A program made the position numbers and the translations under genes. The notes beneath the pieces were generated by a model. It ran no database searches. It was not told the origin of the DNA and was given only the letters and a program-made list of their open reading frames with translations. From PALSA-607 sp963737705 (lineage in GTDB: Bacteria > Actinomycetota > Actinomycetes > Acidothermales > Acidothermaceae), in NCBI GenBank assembly GCA_963737705.1, contig CAVTTP010000004.1:1-64000 (forward strand): a stretch of DNA of 64,000 bases, given 5' to 3'. Shown here in pieces: positions 1 to 8,902 of the stretch. Every line of letters starts with the position of its first letter. Positions within the stretch are counted from its first letter, which is position 1.

Positions 1-57
1 CCCAAGCTGGCTGCGATCCCTGCTGACCTCCCTCGAAGTCAGCGACACCTCTGCTGG

Positions 58-875
58 CTAGTTTCCGGCGACCATCTGCGGGCCCTGCCCGATGCCGAAC
101 AGCACCCGCATCCCGGTCGGGGTGTAGCCGGTGGGGAACGGCCGGCGTACAGGTTCAGCACCGCCGTCCCGGAGGCCGGAATCATCGGTTGTTCTCCGTC
201 GGCGCTGGGGTTGGTGCCGGAGCTGACCACGTACCCGTCGGGCAGAGTTAGGTCGACCCCGACCGAGGACACGCCGGGAAAGATGGCTCCGGTGACCTGG
301 CACAGACCGCTCGGCGCGGTGTAGCCGTTCTCGCTGTTTTGGCAGTCGAATCCGGCGGGCAGCCGTGACGATGGCAGCCCGACCGTGACCGAACCGGAAT
401 CGCCGCCGGCAACCAGCGAATCCAGCGGTGCAACAGTCGTTTGCCGGTTCGTCACTGTCAGCACGAAGTGTGCGTAGTAGTAGGAAGCAGGCACAGCCAG
501 CGTGGTCTTATCGGACCCACCGACGACAATGGTGTTCGTGCGTGTCGGCGCCGTCGCCGCAACCGTGAACACCAGGAGGTCGCCGTCAGTGATGGTCGTC
601 GCCGTCAAGCCAGACGTGCTGGACGAGTCGGTGGGCAAGGTGCTGGTGGGTGCGGTGGTGGGACCGGAGCATTCTGGTCCGGAACTCGCGCCGCAGGCGA
701 TCGGGGATGAGGAGCTGATAGGCGGATGCGCTGTCGCCGCCGACGTGTGGCATGCGCACAGCGATGCGGCTAACAAGGCCGCGGTGGCCATTGGCAGCGC
801 GATCGACCTCGCCTGTGCACCGCGCCGCACGCACTTCTGCGCGGTACCGCGAGCATTGAACTCTGCTCCAGACAT
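58..875 (-). CDS. Secreted lipoprotein-like protein, frameshifted near its C terminus
   Basis: The protein starts MSGAEF after a strong GGAGGAAAC ribosome site. A hydrophobic segment (about residues 25-42) ends in a lipobox-like LCAC, followed by a Ser/Thr/Pro-rich linker and a beta-rich domain of about 150 residues, so it is probably exported and anchored to lipid. The start-frame reading runs into an Arg/Pro/Cys-rich tail after LNLYAG. The next frame continues as PFPTGYTPTGMRVLFG and ends at a TAG at 58-60. That reads far more naturally, so I infer a one-base indel near position 140. I do not recognise the family. Its upstream leader is shared with the secreted protein at 7308-7709. An internal start at residue 29 is possible but would separate the gene from that leader. 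Confidence 0.6.
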
Positions 876-1058
876 GACGTTTCCTCCAACTCCGCCGACC
901 TGACGTCAGCCCCAACGGCTGAACCCGGCGCCGACCTCAGAGTCTCCGAATTCGGAAGACCTGCCATCGGGCACGCATACGCGAGTTCGCCTGCCGCGCG
1001 CCCTAAGTCGGGCAGCTCTGTTGGCTGCAGCGCACGGCGTATAGGGAGGGTGACCTAC
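876..1058 (-). promoter_or_regulatory. Promoter/leader, copy 1 of a duplicated upstream region
   Basis: Read on the minus strand, this stretch matches the stretch upstream of the secreted protein at 7308-7709. Conserved blocks are TAGGTCA-CCTC--TATA at the far end, TAGGGCGCG-GGC in the middle, GGAGACTCTG, and GGCGGAG-TGGAGGAAAC just before ATGTCTGGAGC. The divergent gene at 1170 would be transcribed from the same interval. Which box is the promoter -10 is a guess. Confidence 0.5.
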
Positions 1059-1169
1059 AAACGGCTTCTTGGAATGCTCATCGTGCGCGGTGCCCGCGAG
1101 GTGCAGGATGCACGGTGGTGGAGGTGGTGTCGTAACCCGCGATCCTCTGCGCGGTGGGACGGCGAACAC

Positions 1170-3320
1170 ATGCAGAATCGAACGGTATGGCTTGTTGGTT
1201 CGGCCGTGGTGACGGTTGCCGTCGTCGTCGGCGCCATCGCCGTCGTGGCCAACTCGGATGGCGCATCGAAGGCAAAGCCGGTCGCGCCGAGCAGTGTCGC
1301 GCAGGCAGTGACGGCCACCGCTAAAGCAAAGGCGCGCAAGTTCACGATCGAGGGCAAACTGACGCCAGCGATGGCTGCCTACTTCGGCGGATCCACTCTG
1401 TCGGGCTCAGGAGTCGCCGACTTTACGACGGATACCGCGCGGTGGAGCGTGACGGTTCCCAAGCAGGTCGGCGGCACGATCAACGTGGTTGCGCGCGGCA
1501 ACATGACATGGGTAGATGTCGGCGCCCGAGGCGAGTATGTCGAGCTCGCCACTGCGGCCGACTATGTCGCATACGACAGGGTGCCGCTTGTGCGTGATTT
1601 GGTCGAGGTGACTAACCCGTTCCGCGACCTGAACCTTGCTGATTCGACGGCTGCGCCGGTTGAACACAAACCCGTCGCACAGGGCGACGCCGGTGGCAGC
1701 CCGCTCGTGCGAGCGCAGCTGGCGGCGTTCGTGTCGGTTGCCAAGGTTGGCGACTCTTTACCGGCCGACACGTCTGTCAACCTCTCGGGCGACTGCAGCG
1801 GCAACAACACGACGCTCTCGGTGGAGGATGAAGAGGTCGGTACGCCGGACCCCAAGGCCGTTACAAGTGACTTCGACATCACGCAGGTCGCGACCGAGGA
1901 CGATGTTTTGACCAGCTGGAACACGACGGTCACCACGCAGGATGTCGACTCCGGGGTTTGTTCGGTCGGGGTTTCGCTCACGGACACTGGCGACAACGGT
2001 TTCGATGTCGTCACCAGCCTCGATAACCCGATTCCGCCGGTCCAGCTGAGTACACCAAACGAACTCAAGACGGTCAGTGTGACGACCACCCAGCACTTCG
2101 AGATTGCCTGTGATGAAGGCACGTGGGCGGGGTCCAGTGAGACCGAGTTTGCCGGATACGACACCACGAACACCGTCGGTACAGCCGAGTCGACAGTGAC
2201 TCAAACGCCACCCACGGGCGGCGGACACGTCACGATTGAACTCGCCAAGGGCTCAGCAGTAGTGACCTCTGACGAGATCTTCGGTTCGACGGAGACCGTT
2301 GCTACGGTGGCGAGCCTTGGTGATGGCAATGCTCCCTTAACGACGTCGCAGAGCGAGAAAGTCACCTACTCACGCCACATCGACGCGACGGGAACCAGCG
2401 AAGCGGACCCGAGCGACGACGACTCCGAGGTGTCTTTGATCCTCGACGTCGCGGGTTCGGTAGGGCTGACCGAGACCGGCAGCTTTATCGGCCCGCGAAG
2501 CACCACCGATGACGCGAGTTACGAACTGCCTGCAACGATCAACTGCGATGACCACACCCTGACCTTCGGTACCGACGTGCCGTTCGGGGCGATAGCTCTG
2601 GAGCGGACTCAGGCCGCTGCGCCCCAACTCGCAAGTACGACCACCGTCACGGACTGGCGCACCCAGATCCTGGTCGATGCGACCAGCGCGGCAGCGACAC
2701 AGACCCCAACCCCCTCGCCTAGCGGATCAACACTGCCCGTACCGGTCACATCGCCGGCCGGAACGGCAGCGCCGGAGTCGAGCCCCCCGGCGTCCGCCAT
2801 CGCGTCTTCCGCAACTCCGACGACGCCGCCGGCACCACTTACGGCCAACGTCCTCGGGGCGACGCAAGCGCAGTGGGGGAGCACGCATCGGCCCGACCCG
2901 AACATCCCGGGCAACTACGACCCGAGCAGCACCGACGCCTACCCAGGGGCGCCCGTCCAGGACCAAATCCAAACAGTGACGGTGGCGAACGACCGCGTCC
3001 AAGGCTACTTGCAGCTCTTCACACCGCACACCACTCAGTCGCAGGCGGACGATCAAATCAGGGCCAACCTGCCCGCGGACGCGATCCTTGCCGGGTCAGT
3101 CGTCAATCTCGGCGCCTGTGCGGTCGAGCAGTGGACGAGCCGATCCCTCGCGGCCGCGGACCCGGGCCGGACCAGCGGACTCATCACGGTGAGCTTCACC
3201 GACAGCTACGACATCGACGTCAACGCCTACAACGCCGCCGACGTCCGCCTCGCATTTGTGAACGTGTCCGCTGGCCAACCATTAACACTGACCTCCGCCG
3301 ACCAACAGATCTGCGGGTGA
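1170..3320 (+). CDS. Membrane-anchored multidomain extracellular protein
   Basis: I chose the ATG at 1170 because the protein then begins MQNRTVWLVGSAVVTVAVVV, a short N terminus followed directly by one transmembrane or uncleaved signal segment. A region of about 100 residues rich in beta structure (TIEGKLTPAM to NMTWVDVGARGEY) recalls LppX/LprG-type lipid-binding lipoproteins, but I cannot confirm this. Acidic Thr-rich repeats follow, then a Pro/Ser/Thr linker (2690-2840) and a C-terminal domain with three Cys residues. The protein is 716 residues long and probably faces the outside of the cell. It is divergent from the secreted protein at 58-875. No enzyme motif is visible. Confidence 0.6.
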   Translation: MQNRTVWLVGSAVVTVAVVVGAIAVVANSDGASKAKPVAPSSVAQAVTATAKAKARKFTIEGKLTPAMAAYFGGSTLSGSGVADFTTDTARWSVTVPKQVGGTINVVARGNMTWVDVGARGEYVELATAADYVAYDRVPLVRDLVEVTNPFRDLNLADSTAAPVEHKPVAQGDAGGSPLVRAQLAAFVSVAKVGDSLPADTSVNLSGDCSGNNTTLSVEDEEVGTPDPKAVTSDFDITQVATEDDVLTSWNTTVTTQDVDSGVCSVGVSLTDTGDNGFDVVTSLDNPIPPVQLSTPNELKTVSVTTTQHFEIACDEGTWAGSSETEFAGYDTTNTVGTAESTVTQTPPTGGGHVTIELAKGSAVVTSDEIFGSTETVATVASLGDGNAPLTTSQSEKVTYSRHIDATGTSEADPSDDDSEVSLILDVAGSVGLTETGSFIGPRSTTDDASYELPATINCDDHTLTFGTDVPFGAIALERTQAAAPQLASTTTVTDWRTQILVDATSAAATQTPTPSPSGSTLPVPVTSPAGTAAPESSPPASAIASSATPTTPPAPLTANVLGATQAQWGSTHRPDPNIPGNYDPSSTDAYPGAPVQDQIQTVTVANDRVQGYLQLFTPHTTQSQADDQIRANLPADAILAGSVVNLGACAVEQWTSRSLAAADPGRTSGLITVSFTDSYDIDVNAYNAADVRLAFVNVSAGQPLTLTSADQQICG

Positions 3321-3331
3321 GACGCCACGGG

Positions 3332-3751
3332 TCATCCTTGCAGCGGAAGATCCTCCCGCCACATCGTCGCGAACCGCTCGGCGTCATCGCGCCCGGCCCA
3401 CTGTCGGGGCACCGTCGGATAGCGATCCTGTGGTGCCACGAGTGCGCGAAGCAACGCGGGACTGTAGATCGCTTGGACCCGAAAGTTCGTCAGGTGCCGT
3501 CGCGGTATCACGATCCTGGAGTATCCGCGACCTCGGCTTCCTCGATGGTGACCCACCACGATCAACTGGTCTCCGCCGTCACCCCACTGCGGCGGCAGCA
3601 CCCAGACTTTGGATCCGGCCGAGAAATGCTGGACACCGCTTCGGATGTCCACGCCTTCGATCCCGTGCGCCGTCTCGGCAGCGACGTTCGCCACTACGCA
3701 GAACCCCAGCAACTCCTCATCCGCAACGTCGTCAGCGTCGGTGTCTGCCAT
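3332..3751 (-). CDS. Conserved hypothetical protein, 139 aa
   Basis: This is an uninterrupted frame with natural composition, an ATG start and no signal peptide. The central part has aromatic and glycine-rich turns (KVWVLPPQWGDGG, IVVGHHRG) followed by IVIPRRHLTNFRVQAIYSP. The motif spacing looks like a small soluble domain also seen as a standalone protein in actinobacteria, but I do not recall a function. It converges on the extracellular protein that ends at 3320, only 11 bases away, and is not coupled to any other gene. Confidence 0.6.
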   Translation of the reverse strand: MADTDADDVADEELLGFCVVANVAAETAHGIEGVDIRSGVQHFSAGSKVWVLPPQWGDGGDQLIVVGHHRGSRGRGYSRIVIPRRHLTNFRVQAIYSPALLRALVAPQDRYPTVPRQWAGRDDAERFATMWREDLPLQG

Positions 3752-3896
3752 TCACCAATTATCGAGGAAGGTCCGGGACATGTCGGCGGATGCGATGCGG
3801 GCTGACTTCCTTCTCGACCAGGTGGACGACCTGCTGTGGTTCGCGCCGGACCGAGAGAGCCAGCCGGTTGTATGAGATTCGGTCGTGCGAGAGGCA

Positions 3897-4259
3897 TTAC
3901 CCCGTACCGGGTAGGTTGCCGTGGTCCAGATTGCGCTCGTCGTTGATCTCCCAGCTGGCGCCGAGTTCGGCGCGGAGTCGAATCAGCAACTCGTCTCTGC
4001 TCTGGCGCCAGCGCTGCCACTGCTCGGCTGACCAGGGACTGGGATCGGGCGGGTAGTCCCAGTCGATCGAGGTGTTGAAGATCGCGATCAGGGCGTCGAG
4101 TGCGTAGCGGAGGTTATCGGTGAGTGGCAGTCGGCGAGTGTCTATCGGATAGTTGAACGCTTCGACGGTGGCCGTATCGGCTCCCCACAGGCAGACTCCC
4201 GATCCGGGATCGAACCAGAAGCGCGCGCGATAGATGACTTCGGTTAGCGCGTCATCCAC
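3897..4259 (-). CDS. Small hypothetical protein coupled to the LuxR regulator
   Basis: The GTG start at 4257-4259 overlaps the last codons and stop of the LuxR-type regulator in the sequence GTGGATGA (8-base overlap), so the two are almost certainly translated together. The product is about 120 residues, soluble and rich in Trp and acidic residues (WDYPPDPSPWSAEQWQRW). It has no recognisable catalytic motif. Sharing a transcript with the regulator suggests a partner or modulator role, which is inference from position only. Confidence 0.6.
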   Translation of the reverse strand: MDDALTEVIYRARFWFDPGSGVCLWGADTATVEAFNYPIDTRRLPLTDNLRYALDALIAIFNTSIDWDYPPDPSPWSAEQWQRWRQSRDELLIRLRAELGASWEINDERNLDHGNLPGTG

Positions 4260-7194
4260 GGCTCACCAAGCCGTGCTGGACTGCGAGCGTGGCGGCCTCG
4301 ACTCTGCCTTTGACGCCGAGCTTGTCGAGGATGTGAGAGACGTGGATGCCGGCGGTCTTCGGACTGATGTAGAGCGCCGCTGCGATCTCCTTGTTGGTCT
4401 GGCCCTGAGCAATCAGCGCTAGTACTTGCCGCTCGCGATCGGTGAGCCCGAACCGGTCGCCCGGCGCGTCGGTCTCGAACGCGGGCGCAGCAACGGGGTC
4501 GTCGTCCAAGGGGATTCGGGCGCGTCGAGCCAGCCCGGTGAAGTCGTCGACCAACGGTTGCGCACCGAGACGCTTCGCGATGCCAAGACCTTCGTGCAAT
4601 GCGTCGGCGGCGCGGTCGCGGTGCCCCGCGGCGCGTTGCGTCTCGGCGACGCGAAGGAGGCAGTACCCCGTCATGAGCGGCTCCGCGAGCTCACGCCATG
4701 CCGCCAACGCGTGCTGCCAGGACTGGGCAGCCGGAGCGTCGTCAGCTCGTGTCCTCTCGGCATCGGCCAACGCGCGGTAGGCCTGCGCAAGCGGACCACG
4801 TCCGGGGAGGCTGCTGGTGATCGCGGACAGCATCTCGAGCTTGTCGCCCTGCTGGGAGTTTCGTGAACCGGCGCAGTCGGCGGTGGCACGCAGTCCCTGC
4901 CAAACCAACGGCCATACGTAGCGTTCTTCCCACTCAGGCTGAACGGCTTGCAGCGCATCGATGACGATGCGCTGTGCGTGTTCAACCTCCCCGGTGAGCC
5001 GCGCTACTTCGCTGTTGACGAATGCAGCGTCGAGGTCAATGTCGTAGACGCCGACGTCAAGATCCAGGGCGCGCTGGACGTTGCTGGCCGCGGATGCACC
5101 GTTGCCGCGAGCAACAGCCAGCTGCCCGGCGAGCACCAGCAATGCGGCGCCCGCATACGGGGCGCTTTCTCGCCCACCATGCTCGGCCAGCAGCGCATCT
5201 GCCTCAGGCCAGCGTCCCAGCCGGATCAACGCTTCGACGAGATTGCACACGGCCAAGCCCGCTCTCGCCGAGTGCAGGACGCCGCTGCGTCGCGCAGCCT
5301 CCAACGCTTCGTGCGCGCCGGATACCGCGTCGTTATGGCGGCCGAGCATGCCAAGCACATCGGAGCTGGCCAGCTGAGCCAGCACAAGGGTGTCGACGCT
5401 GCCCGTGGTTTTGGCGATCCGGATCGCGGTGGCGAGGGAAGTCATCCCTTCCTCGAGATCGCCGAGCCGAATGTGCACGGCGCCCAACATGGCAAAGGCG
5501 TCGGCGAGGCGCCGATCCGAGGGCCCTTGCGCTAACTCCTTGATGGCCTCTTCGAGCAGCGGCAGTGCTGCGGCGGTGTCCGAGGCGACGAGGTTGGCAC
5601 CTAATGCACTTAATACGATTCCTCGCTCTCGATGACAGTGGGCCGGAACGAGGTCCAGGGCCTCGGCGAGAACCTGCGCCCGTTCATCGACGCGACTGAG
5701 ATCGCGCAGCGCGGCCGCCTTTTGTTCGAGCAACATCGCTCGTCGCGCCGGCTGATCTGGGGGCAGCGCAGCCAGCGCCTGATCGGCGAGGGTCAGTGCC
5801 TTCGCGGGTGCGCCGGCGACGATCGCGAGATCGCTCGCTGTCACCAGCAGATCGATCAGAGTGGTGCCGCTCAGCTGTGAGGCATCAGGCACCCGGGGCC
5901 ACAGTCCGACCGCGCGCTCCAGGTGGGCGAGTGCCTGGTCTGGTGCGAACGACATCGACACTGAGCCGGCTGCCCGCACCGACGCCACGAACGCTCGTGG
6001 CAGATCCCGCGCGGCGTCCCAGTGGTAGGCGAGCAACGCATCGACTGGCGCGCCGTCACCGGCGAGGCGCGGATTGCCGTCGAGAGCTTCGCCGAACGCC
6101 GCATGCAGTTGCGAGCGTTCGCCGGGCAACATGTCGTCGTAGACCGCTTCGCGGGTCAGTGCGTGACGGAACACAAATCCGCCGCTGTCATCGACGGCCA
6201 ACAATTGGTGCTCGACTGCCGCACGTAAGGATTCTTGCCGCGTCGCCCGATCCTGCCCCGTCACCATCGCGAGAAGCTCATCGCTAGTGGGGCGGCCAGC
6301 CGCGGCCGACACTGCTCGCAGCAGCGCCTGAACGTCTGGCGTGGCTGCGGTCAGCCGCGCGAGGAGCAGTTCGCGGATCGAGTCGGGCAGCCGGTCCGGG
6401 TCGGAGCCATCGCGCATCACTCCGATGAACTCCTCGGCGAGGAACGGGTTGCCTTCCGATCGCCGCAGCACCCGGTCGACCAGCTCAGCGCTTGGCTCCA
6501 CGCCCATAATCGCTGCCAGCAGCGACGCGACCTCAGCCCTGGTCAGCGGCAACAGCTCGATCTGGCGTACCTGGCGGGCGCGGCTCCATCCGGACAGCAC
6601 TGCTCGCAGCGGGTGCGACCGGTGCATCTCATCGGAGCGGTAGGTCAACACCGACAGCAACGGCGCACCGCGTAACTCGGCAACCAGGAACGACATCAGG
6701 GCCAGTGTCGAGGGGTCCGCCCAGTGCAGGTCCTCGATGATCAGCATGAGCGGCTGAAGAGCCGCCGCACGCTCCAGCACGCCGAGCACCAACTCGAACA
6801 ACCGAGCCGCCTGCGCTGGGGCCGACTGATCCACACCCACGGACGGGTCGAGTTCGGGGAGCAACCGTGCCAGCTCCTGTCGGGCGTGTCCCAGGACAGC
6901 CTCGAGCTGCTCAGAGTCGAGCGCGCGCGTCAACGAGCGAAGCGCACCTACCAGCGGGGCGTAGCTGACACCCTCCTGACTCAGCTCGACACACCGGCCG
7001 CTGGCCACCGCCATGCCGGCGGCGGTTGCGAGCTGCTGGGACTCAGTGAGGAAGCGGGTCTTGCCGACGCCTGCTTCGCCAGCCACCACGACGGCGACCG
7101 ACGAACCCGCCAACGCGTCACGCTGCGCCGCACCGATCGACGCCAACTCATCACGACGACCGATGAAGACCGAACTGACCAAACCGTCTACCAC
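4252..7194 (-). CDS. Large ATP-binding LuxR-family (LAL) transcriptional regulator
   Basis: The protein is a STAND-type ATPase regulator of roughly 980-1020 residues. The N-terminal NTPase domain has FIGRRDEL, a Walker A motif (AGEAGVGKTRF) and a Walker B motif (LMLIIEDLHWAD). A long helical TPR-like middle follows, and a C-terminal LuxR helix-turn-helix (LTDRERQVLALIAQGQTNKE, then LYISPKTAGIHVSHILDKLG). Such proteins sense a ligand or partner and activate transcription in an ATP-dependent way. The frame is open to an ATG at 7317, inside the end of the preceding gene. I prefer the GTG at 7194, just ahead of the FIGRRDEL block and preceded by a purine-rich GAGGTGGG, but the start is uncertain. 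Confidence 0.85.
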   Translation of the reverse strand: MVDGLVSSVFIGRRDELASIGAAQRDALAGSSVAVVVAGEAGVGKTRFLTESQQLATAAGMAVASGRCVELSQEGVSYAPLVGALRSLTRALDSEQLEAVLGHARQELARLLPELDPSVGVDQSAPAQAARLFELVLGVLERAAALQPLMLIIEDLHWADPSTLALMSFLVAELRGAPLLSVLTYRSDEMHRSHPLRAVLSGWSRARQVRQIELLPLTRAEVASLLAAIMGVEPSAELVDRVLRRSEGNPFLAEEFIGVMRDGSDPDRLPDSIRELLLARLTAATPDVQALLRAVSAAAGRPTSDELLAMVTGQDRATRQESLRAAVEHQLLAVDDSGGFVFRHALTREAVYDDMLPGERSQLHAAFGEALDGNPRLAGDGAPVDALLAYHWDAARDLPRAFVASVRAAGSVSMSFAPDQALAHLERAVGLWPRVPDASQLSGTTLIDLLVTASDLAIVAGAPAKALTLADQALAALPPDQPARRAMLLEQKAAALRDLSRVDERAQVLAEALDLVPAHCHRERGIVLSALGANLVASDTAAALPLLEEAIKELAQGPSDRRLADAFAMLGAVHIRLGDLEEGMTSLATAIRIAKTTGSVDTLVLAQLASSDVLGMLGRHNDAVSGAHEALEAARRSGVLHSARAGLAVCNLVEALIRLGRWPEADALLAEHGGRESAPYAGAALLVLAGQLAVARGNGASAASNVQRALDLDVGVYDIDLDAAFVNSEVARLTGEVEHAQRIVIDALQAVQPEWEERYVWPLVWQGLRATADCAGSRNSQQGDKLEMLSAITSSLPGRGPLAQAYRALADAERTRADDAPAAQSWQHALAAWRELAEPLMTGYCLLRVAETQRAAGHRDRAADALHEGLGIAKRLGAQPLVDDFTGLARRARIPLDDDPVAAPAFETDAPGDRFGLTDRERQVLALIAQGQTNKEIAAALYISPKTAGIHVSHILDKLGVKGRVEAATLAVQHGLVSRG

Positions 7195-7307
7195 GCGCAG
7201 AGCGTCCCACCTCAGCGGCTTCTGCACTAGCACTAACGACGAAACCCGGTAGCCCTTCACGGTGGGCTGCCGGGTGTCGTACCTGCGGGCGGAAGCGTCG
7301 CGTTCAG

Positions 7308-7709
7308 TCAGCCGCATTTAGCAGACTCGAGGGGGATGATCACCCGGAAGATGTTGCTGGAGTAGTCAGTGGGAATCACTGTGTTCGTGACCGTGTGCGT
7401 CCTGCAACCGGACTCCCAGTACTCGTCGTAGTTCGTGACGATCGACACCGGTCCTGCCCACCACCAGCCTGCCGTCGTCTCCGAATCATTCGATGCGGGC
7501 GCGATCCCGTACCACGTCGCTTTGTGTGCGCCCTGGTTGTACCCCTTGATCGTGACCCCGGTAACGCTTGAGGCACCGGGACCGACGAAGGTGACCCTGA
7601 TTTCCTGTCCGTTGGTCCCGGCTATGGCCGAGCTCGTCGGAACGACGAAACCCGCAACGGACAATCCAGCGACAAGTGCGACGCACGAAGCCAGCTTTGC
7701 TCCAGACAT
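7308..7709 (-). CDS. Small secreted protein
   Basis: The start ATG at 7709 follows the same GGAGGAAAC ribosome site as the gene at 58-875, and both proteins begin MSGA. A classical signal peptide (MSGAKLASCVALVAGLSVAG, cleavage near SAIAG) precedes a mature domain of about 100 residues with a Trp triplet (GWWWAGP) and a Cys pair (ESGCRTH and the C-terminal KCG) that could form a disulfide. The family is unknown to me. Its 3' end overlaps the longest possible LuxR reading frame, so the two genes may be cotranscribed. Confidence 0.65.
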   Translation of the reverse strand: MSGAKLASCVALVAGLSVAGFVVPTSSAIAGTNGQEIRVTFVGPGASSVTGVTIKGYNQGAHKATWYGIAPASNDSETTAGWWWAGPVSIVTNYDEYWESGCRTHTVTNTVIPTDYSSNIFRVIIPLESAKCG

Positions 7710-7894
7710 GATGTTTCCTCCAGCTCCGCCGATCTGGTAGCGACCCCAGTGGCCGACCTCGGCGCTGACCCCAGAGTCTCCGAAACCCAGCACCGCCGAC
7801 ATCGGGCGCACACACCCGAGTTCGCTCGCCACGCGCCCTATATCTGGCGGGGCCCGATGACCCGAACCCATGGCCTATACAGAGGTTGACCTAT
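7710..7894 (-). promoter_or_regulatory. Promoter/leader, copy 2 of a duplicated upstream region
   Basis: This is the second copy of the leader seen at 876-1058. Shared blocks in minus-strand order are TAGGTCAACCTCTGTATA, ATAGGGCGCGTGGC, GGAGACTCTGGGGTC and GGCGGAGCTGGAGGAAACATC, ending at the start codon. Conservation over the whole non-coding stretch and into the first codons suggests a common control element or a past duplication of the gene with its promoter. Confidence 0.5.
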
Positions 7895-7990
7895 ACCTCA
7901 CGCGCGGTCAGCTTTGGTCGTCGACGCTTTGGAAGGCCATGCTTTCGTGGTCGCCTAGCCCCAGGCAGTATTGGTGGCTATACTTCTGGT

Positions 7991-8227
7991 ATGTCTAAGG
8001 TGATGGTGTCGATGGCGGATGAACTGCTGGCCGAAATCGACGCGGAAGCCAAGCGGCGGGCGACGAGTCGCAGCGCGTTGCTGGCGGTGGCGGCTCGCCG
8101 GGAGCTTGATCGTCGTGACCCGGTGCAGGTGGCGGAGGCGATTGCCCGTTCTGAGCAACGCTTCCGTGAAGCCGGCAAGTTCGAGGCTGCCCAGCTTGTT
8201 CGTAGGGATCGCGACACCCGTCGGTGA
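7991..8227 (+). CDS. vapB: VapB-type ribbon-helix-helix antitoxin
   Basis: The 78-residue protein starts at the ATG at 7991 (MSKVMVSMADELLAEID). It has the ribbon-helix-helix pattern of CopG/VapB antitoxins: a basic beta strand, then a helix with EAKRRATSRSALLAVAARREL, and a charged C terminus for toxin binding. It overlaps the next gene by four bases (GTGA at 8224-8227), as usual for toxin-antitoxin pairs. It should neutralise the PIN toxin encoded downstream and repress its own promoter. The region between 7895 and 7990 would hold the operator, but no clear palindrome stands out. Confidence 0.85.
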   Translation: MSKVMVSMADELLAEIDAEAKRRATSRSALLAVAARRELDRRDPVQVAEAIARSEQRFREAGKFEAAQLVRRDRDTRR

Positions 8228-8661
8228 CTCGGCTGCTCATCGACACGTCGGTGCTTATCAAGTGGTTCCACAGTCACGGCGAGACTGAAGTCCCACAAGC
8301 CCGTGCGCTGCGCACCGCCCACCTCAACGGTGGCGTTGATGGGCATGTGCTGGACTTGGCGTACTACGAGCTAGGCAATGTGTTGATTCGGGCCTTGGGG
8401 TGGACGGCGGACAATGTCGCCGATCAACTTGATGACCTGACCACGATCCTCGGGCCGCCGCTGGTGATGACCGCTCCATGGTTTCGCCGAGCGGCCGAGC
8501 TTGCCCAGGCCCATGCGCTGTCGTTTTACGACGGGGCGTGGGCAGCGGCGGCGCACGAACTCGCGGTCCCGCTGGTCAGCGCTGACCGGAAATTGTTGGC
8601 GGCGGGGCTGGCCCAAACACCGACGGATATCGCCGCCAGATTGAATCTGCAAACCGGCTGA
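8224..8661 (+). CDS. vapC: VapC-type PIN-domain ribonuclease toxin
   Basis: This 145-residue PIN-domain protein has the first acidic residue in LLIDTSVLIKW, a mid-protein conserved Glu in AYYELGNVL, and the C-terminal acidic residues in SFYDGAWAAAA and LVSADRKLL. That is the usual four-acid metal site of VapC endoribonucleases. The GTG start lies inside the stop region of vapB. The pair sits about 200 bp outside the first tRNA-derived attachment repeat, so it may belong to the end of a neighbouring integrated element. Confidence 0.88.
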   Translation: MTRLLIDTSVLIKWFHSHGETEVPQARALRTAHLNGGVDGHVLDLAYYELGNVLIRALGWTADNVADQLDDLTTILGPPLVMTAPWFRRAAELAQAHALSFYDGAWAAAAHELAVPLVSADRKLLAAGLAQTPTDIAARLNLQTG

Positions 8662-8713
8662 CTCCGGCGAGCTGCGCGAGGCCGCTTCGGATAGCGACCG
8701 GATTGTGTTGGTC

Positions 8714-8902
8714 GAGAAGTTGATCACTGTTGGGCAACAAACGGGCAACACCACTGTCAAAACCAGCCAATGGTTATCAACGATGACAAGCGATGAAAAT
8801 GCTGTGAACTAAGGTTTTCGACAACTTCCAACTATGTTCAGTCACTGTGGGATGGCACTCTCAAGGCGGTAGCGCGGGTTCGAATCCCGTCGGGGCTACA
8901 CA
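8714..8902. repeat. ~190 bp element-end repeat, copy 1
   Basis: This stretch is over 90% identical by eye to 33351-33540 and runs directly into the tRNA-derived 45 bp core. It includes a tandem pair GGGCAACA at 8732-8739 and 8743-8750, which looks like integrase arm-type binding sites. A further pair, GGGCAACA and GCGCAACA, lies on the other side of the core at 8973-8991. Both copies can be read as a short conserved peptide ending in TMT-DENA-N, perhaps the 3' end of a lost gene. Confidence 0.7.
8858..8902 (+). repeat. Attachment core 1: 3' part of tRNA-Glu(CUC)
   Basis: The 45 bases from CTCTCAAGGCGGTAGC to GGGGCTACACA are identical to 33496-33540 and 47339-47383. They read as the 3' part of a tRNA: anticodon loop CTCTCAA (anticodon CTC, Glu), the GGCGG stem, a T arm GGGTTCGAATCCC and the 3' acceptor strand. 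The bases upstream cannot form the 5' half, so this is an att-site fragment and not a working tRNA gene. Confidence 0.8.

Noticed and set aside
8714..8818. Short peptide reading EKLITVGQQ and onward, conserved in both element-end repeats
   Set aside because: It may be the 3' end of a lost recombinase gene, but conservation is equally explained by conserved DNA binding sites. No upstream coding part exists.
8858..8902. Possible intact tRNA gene at each of the three cores
   Set aside because: No 5' acceptor, D arm or anticodon 5' stem is present upstream of any copy, so they are only 3' fragments.
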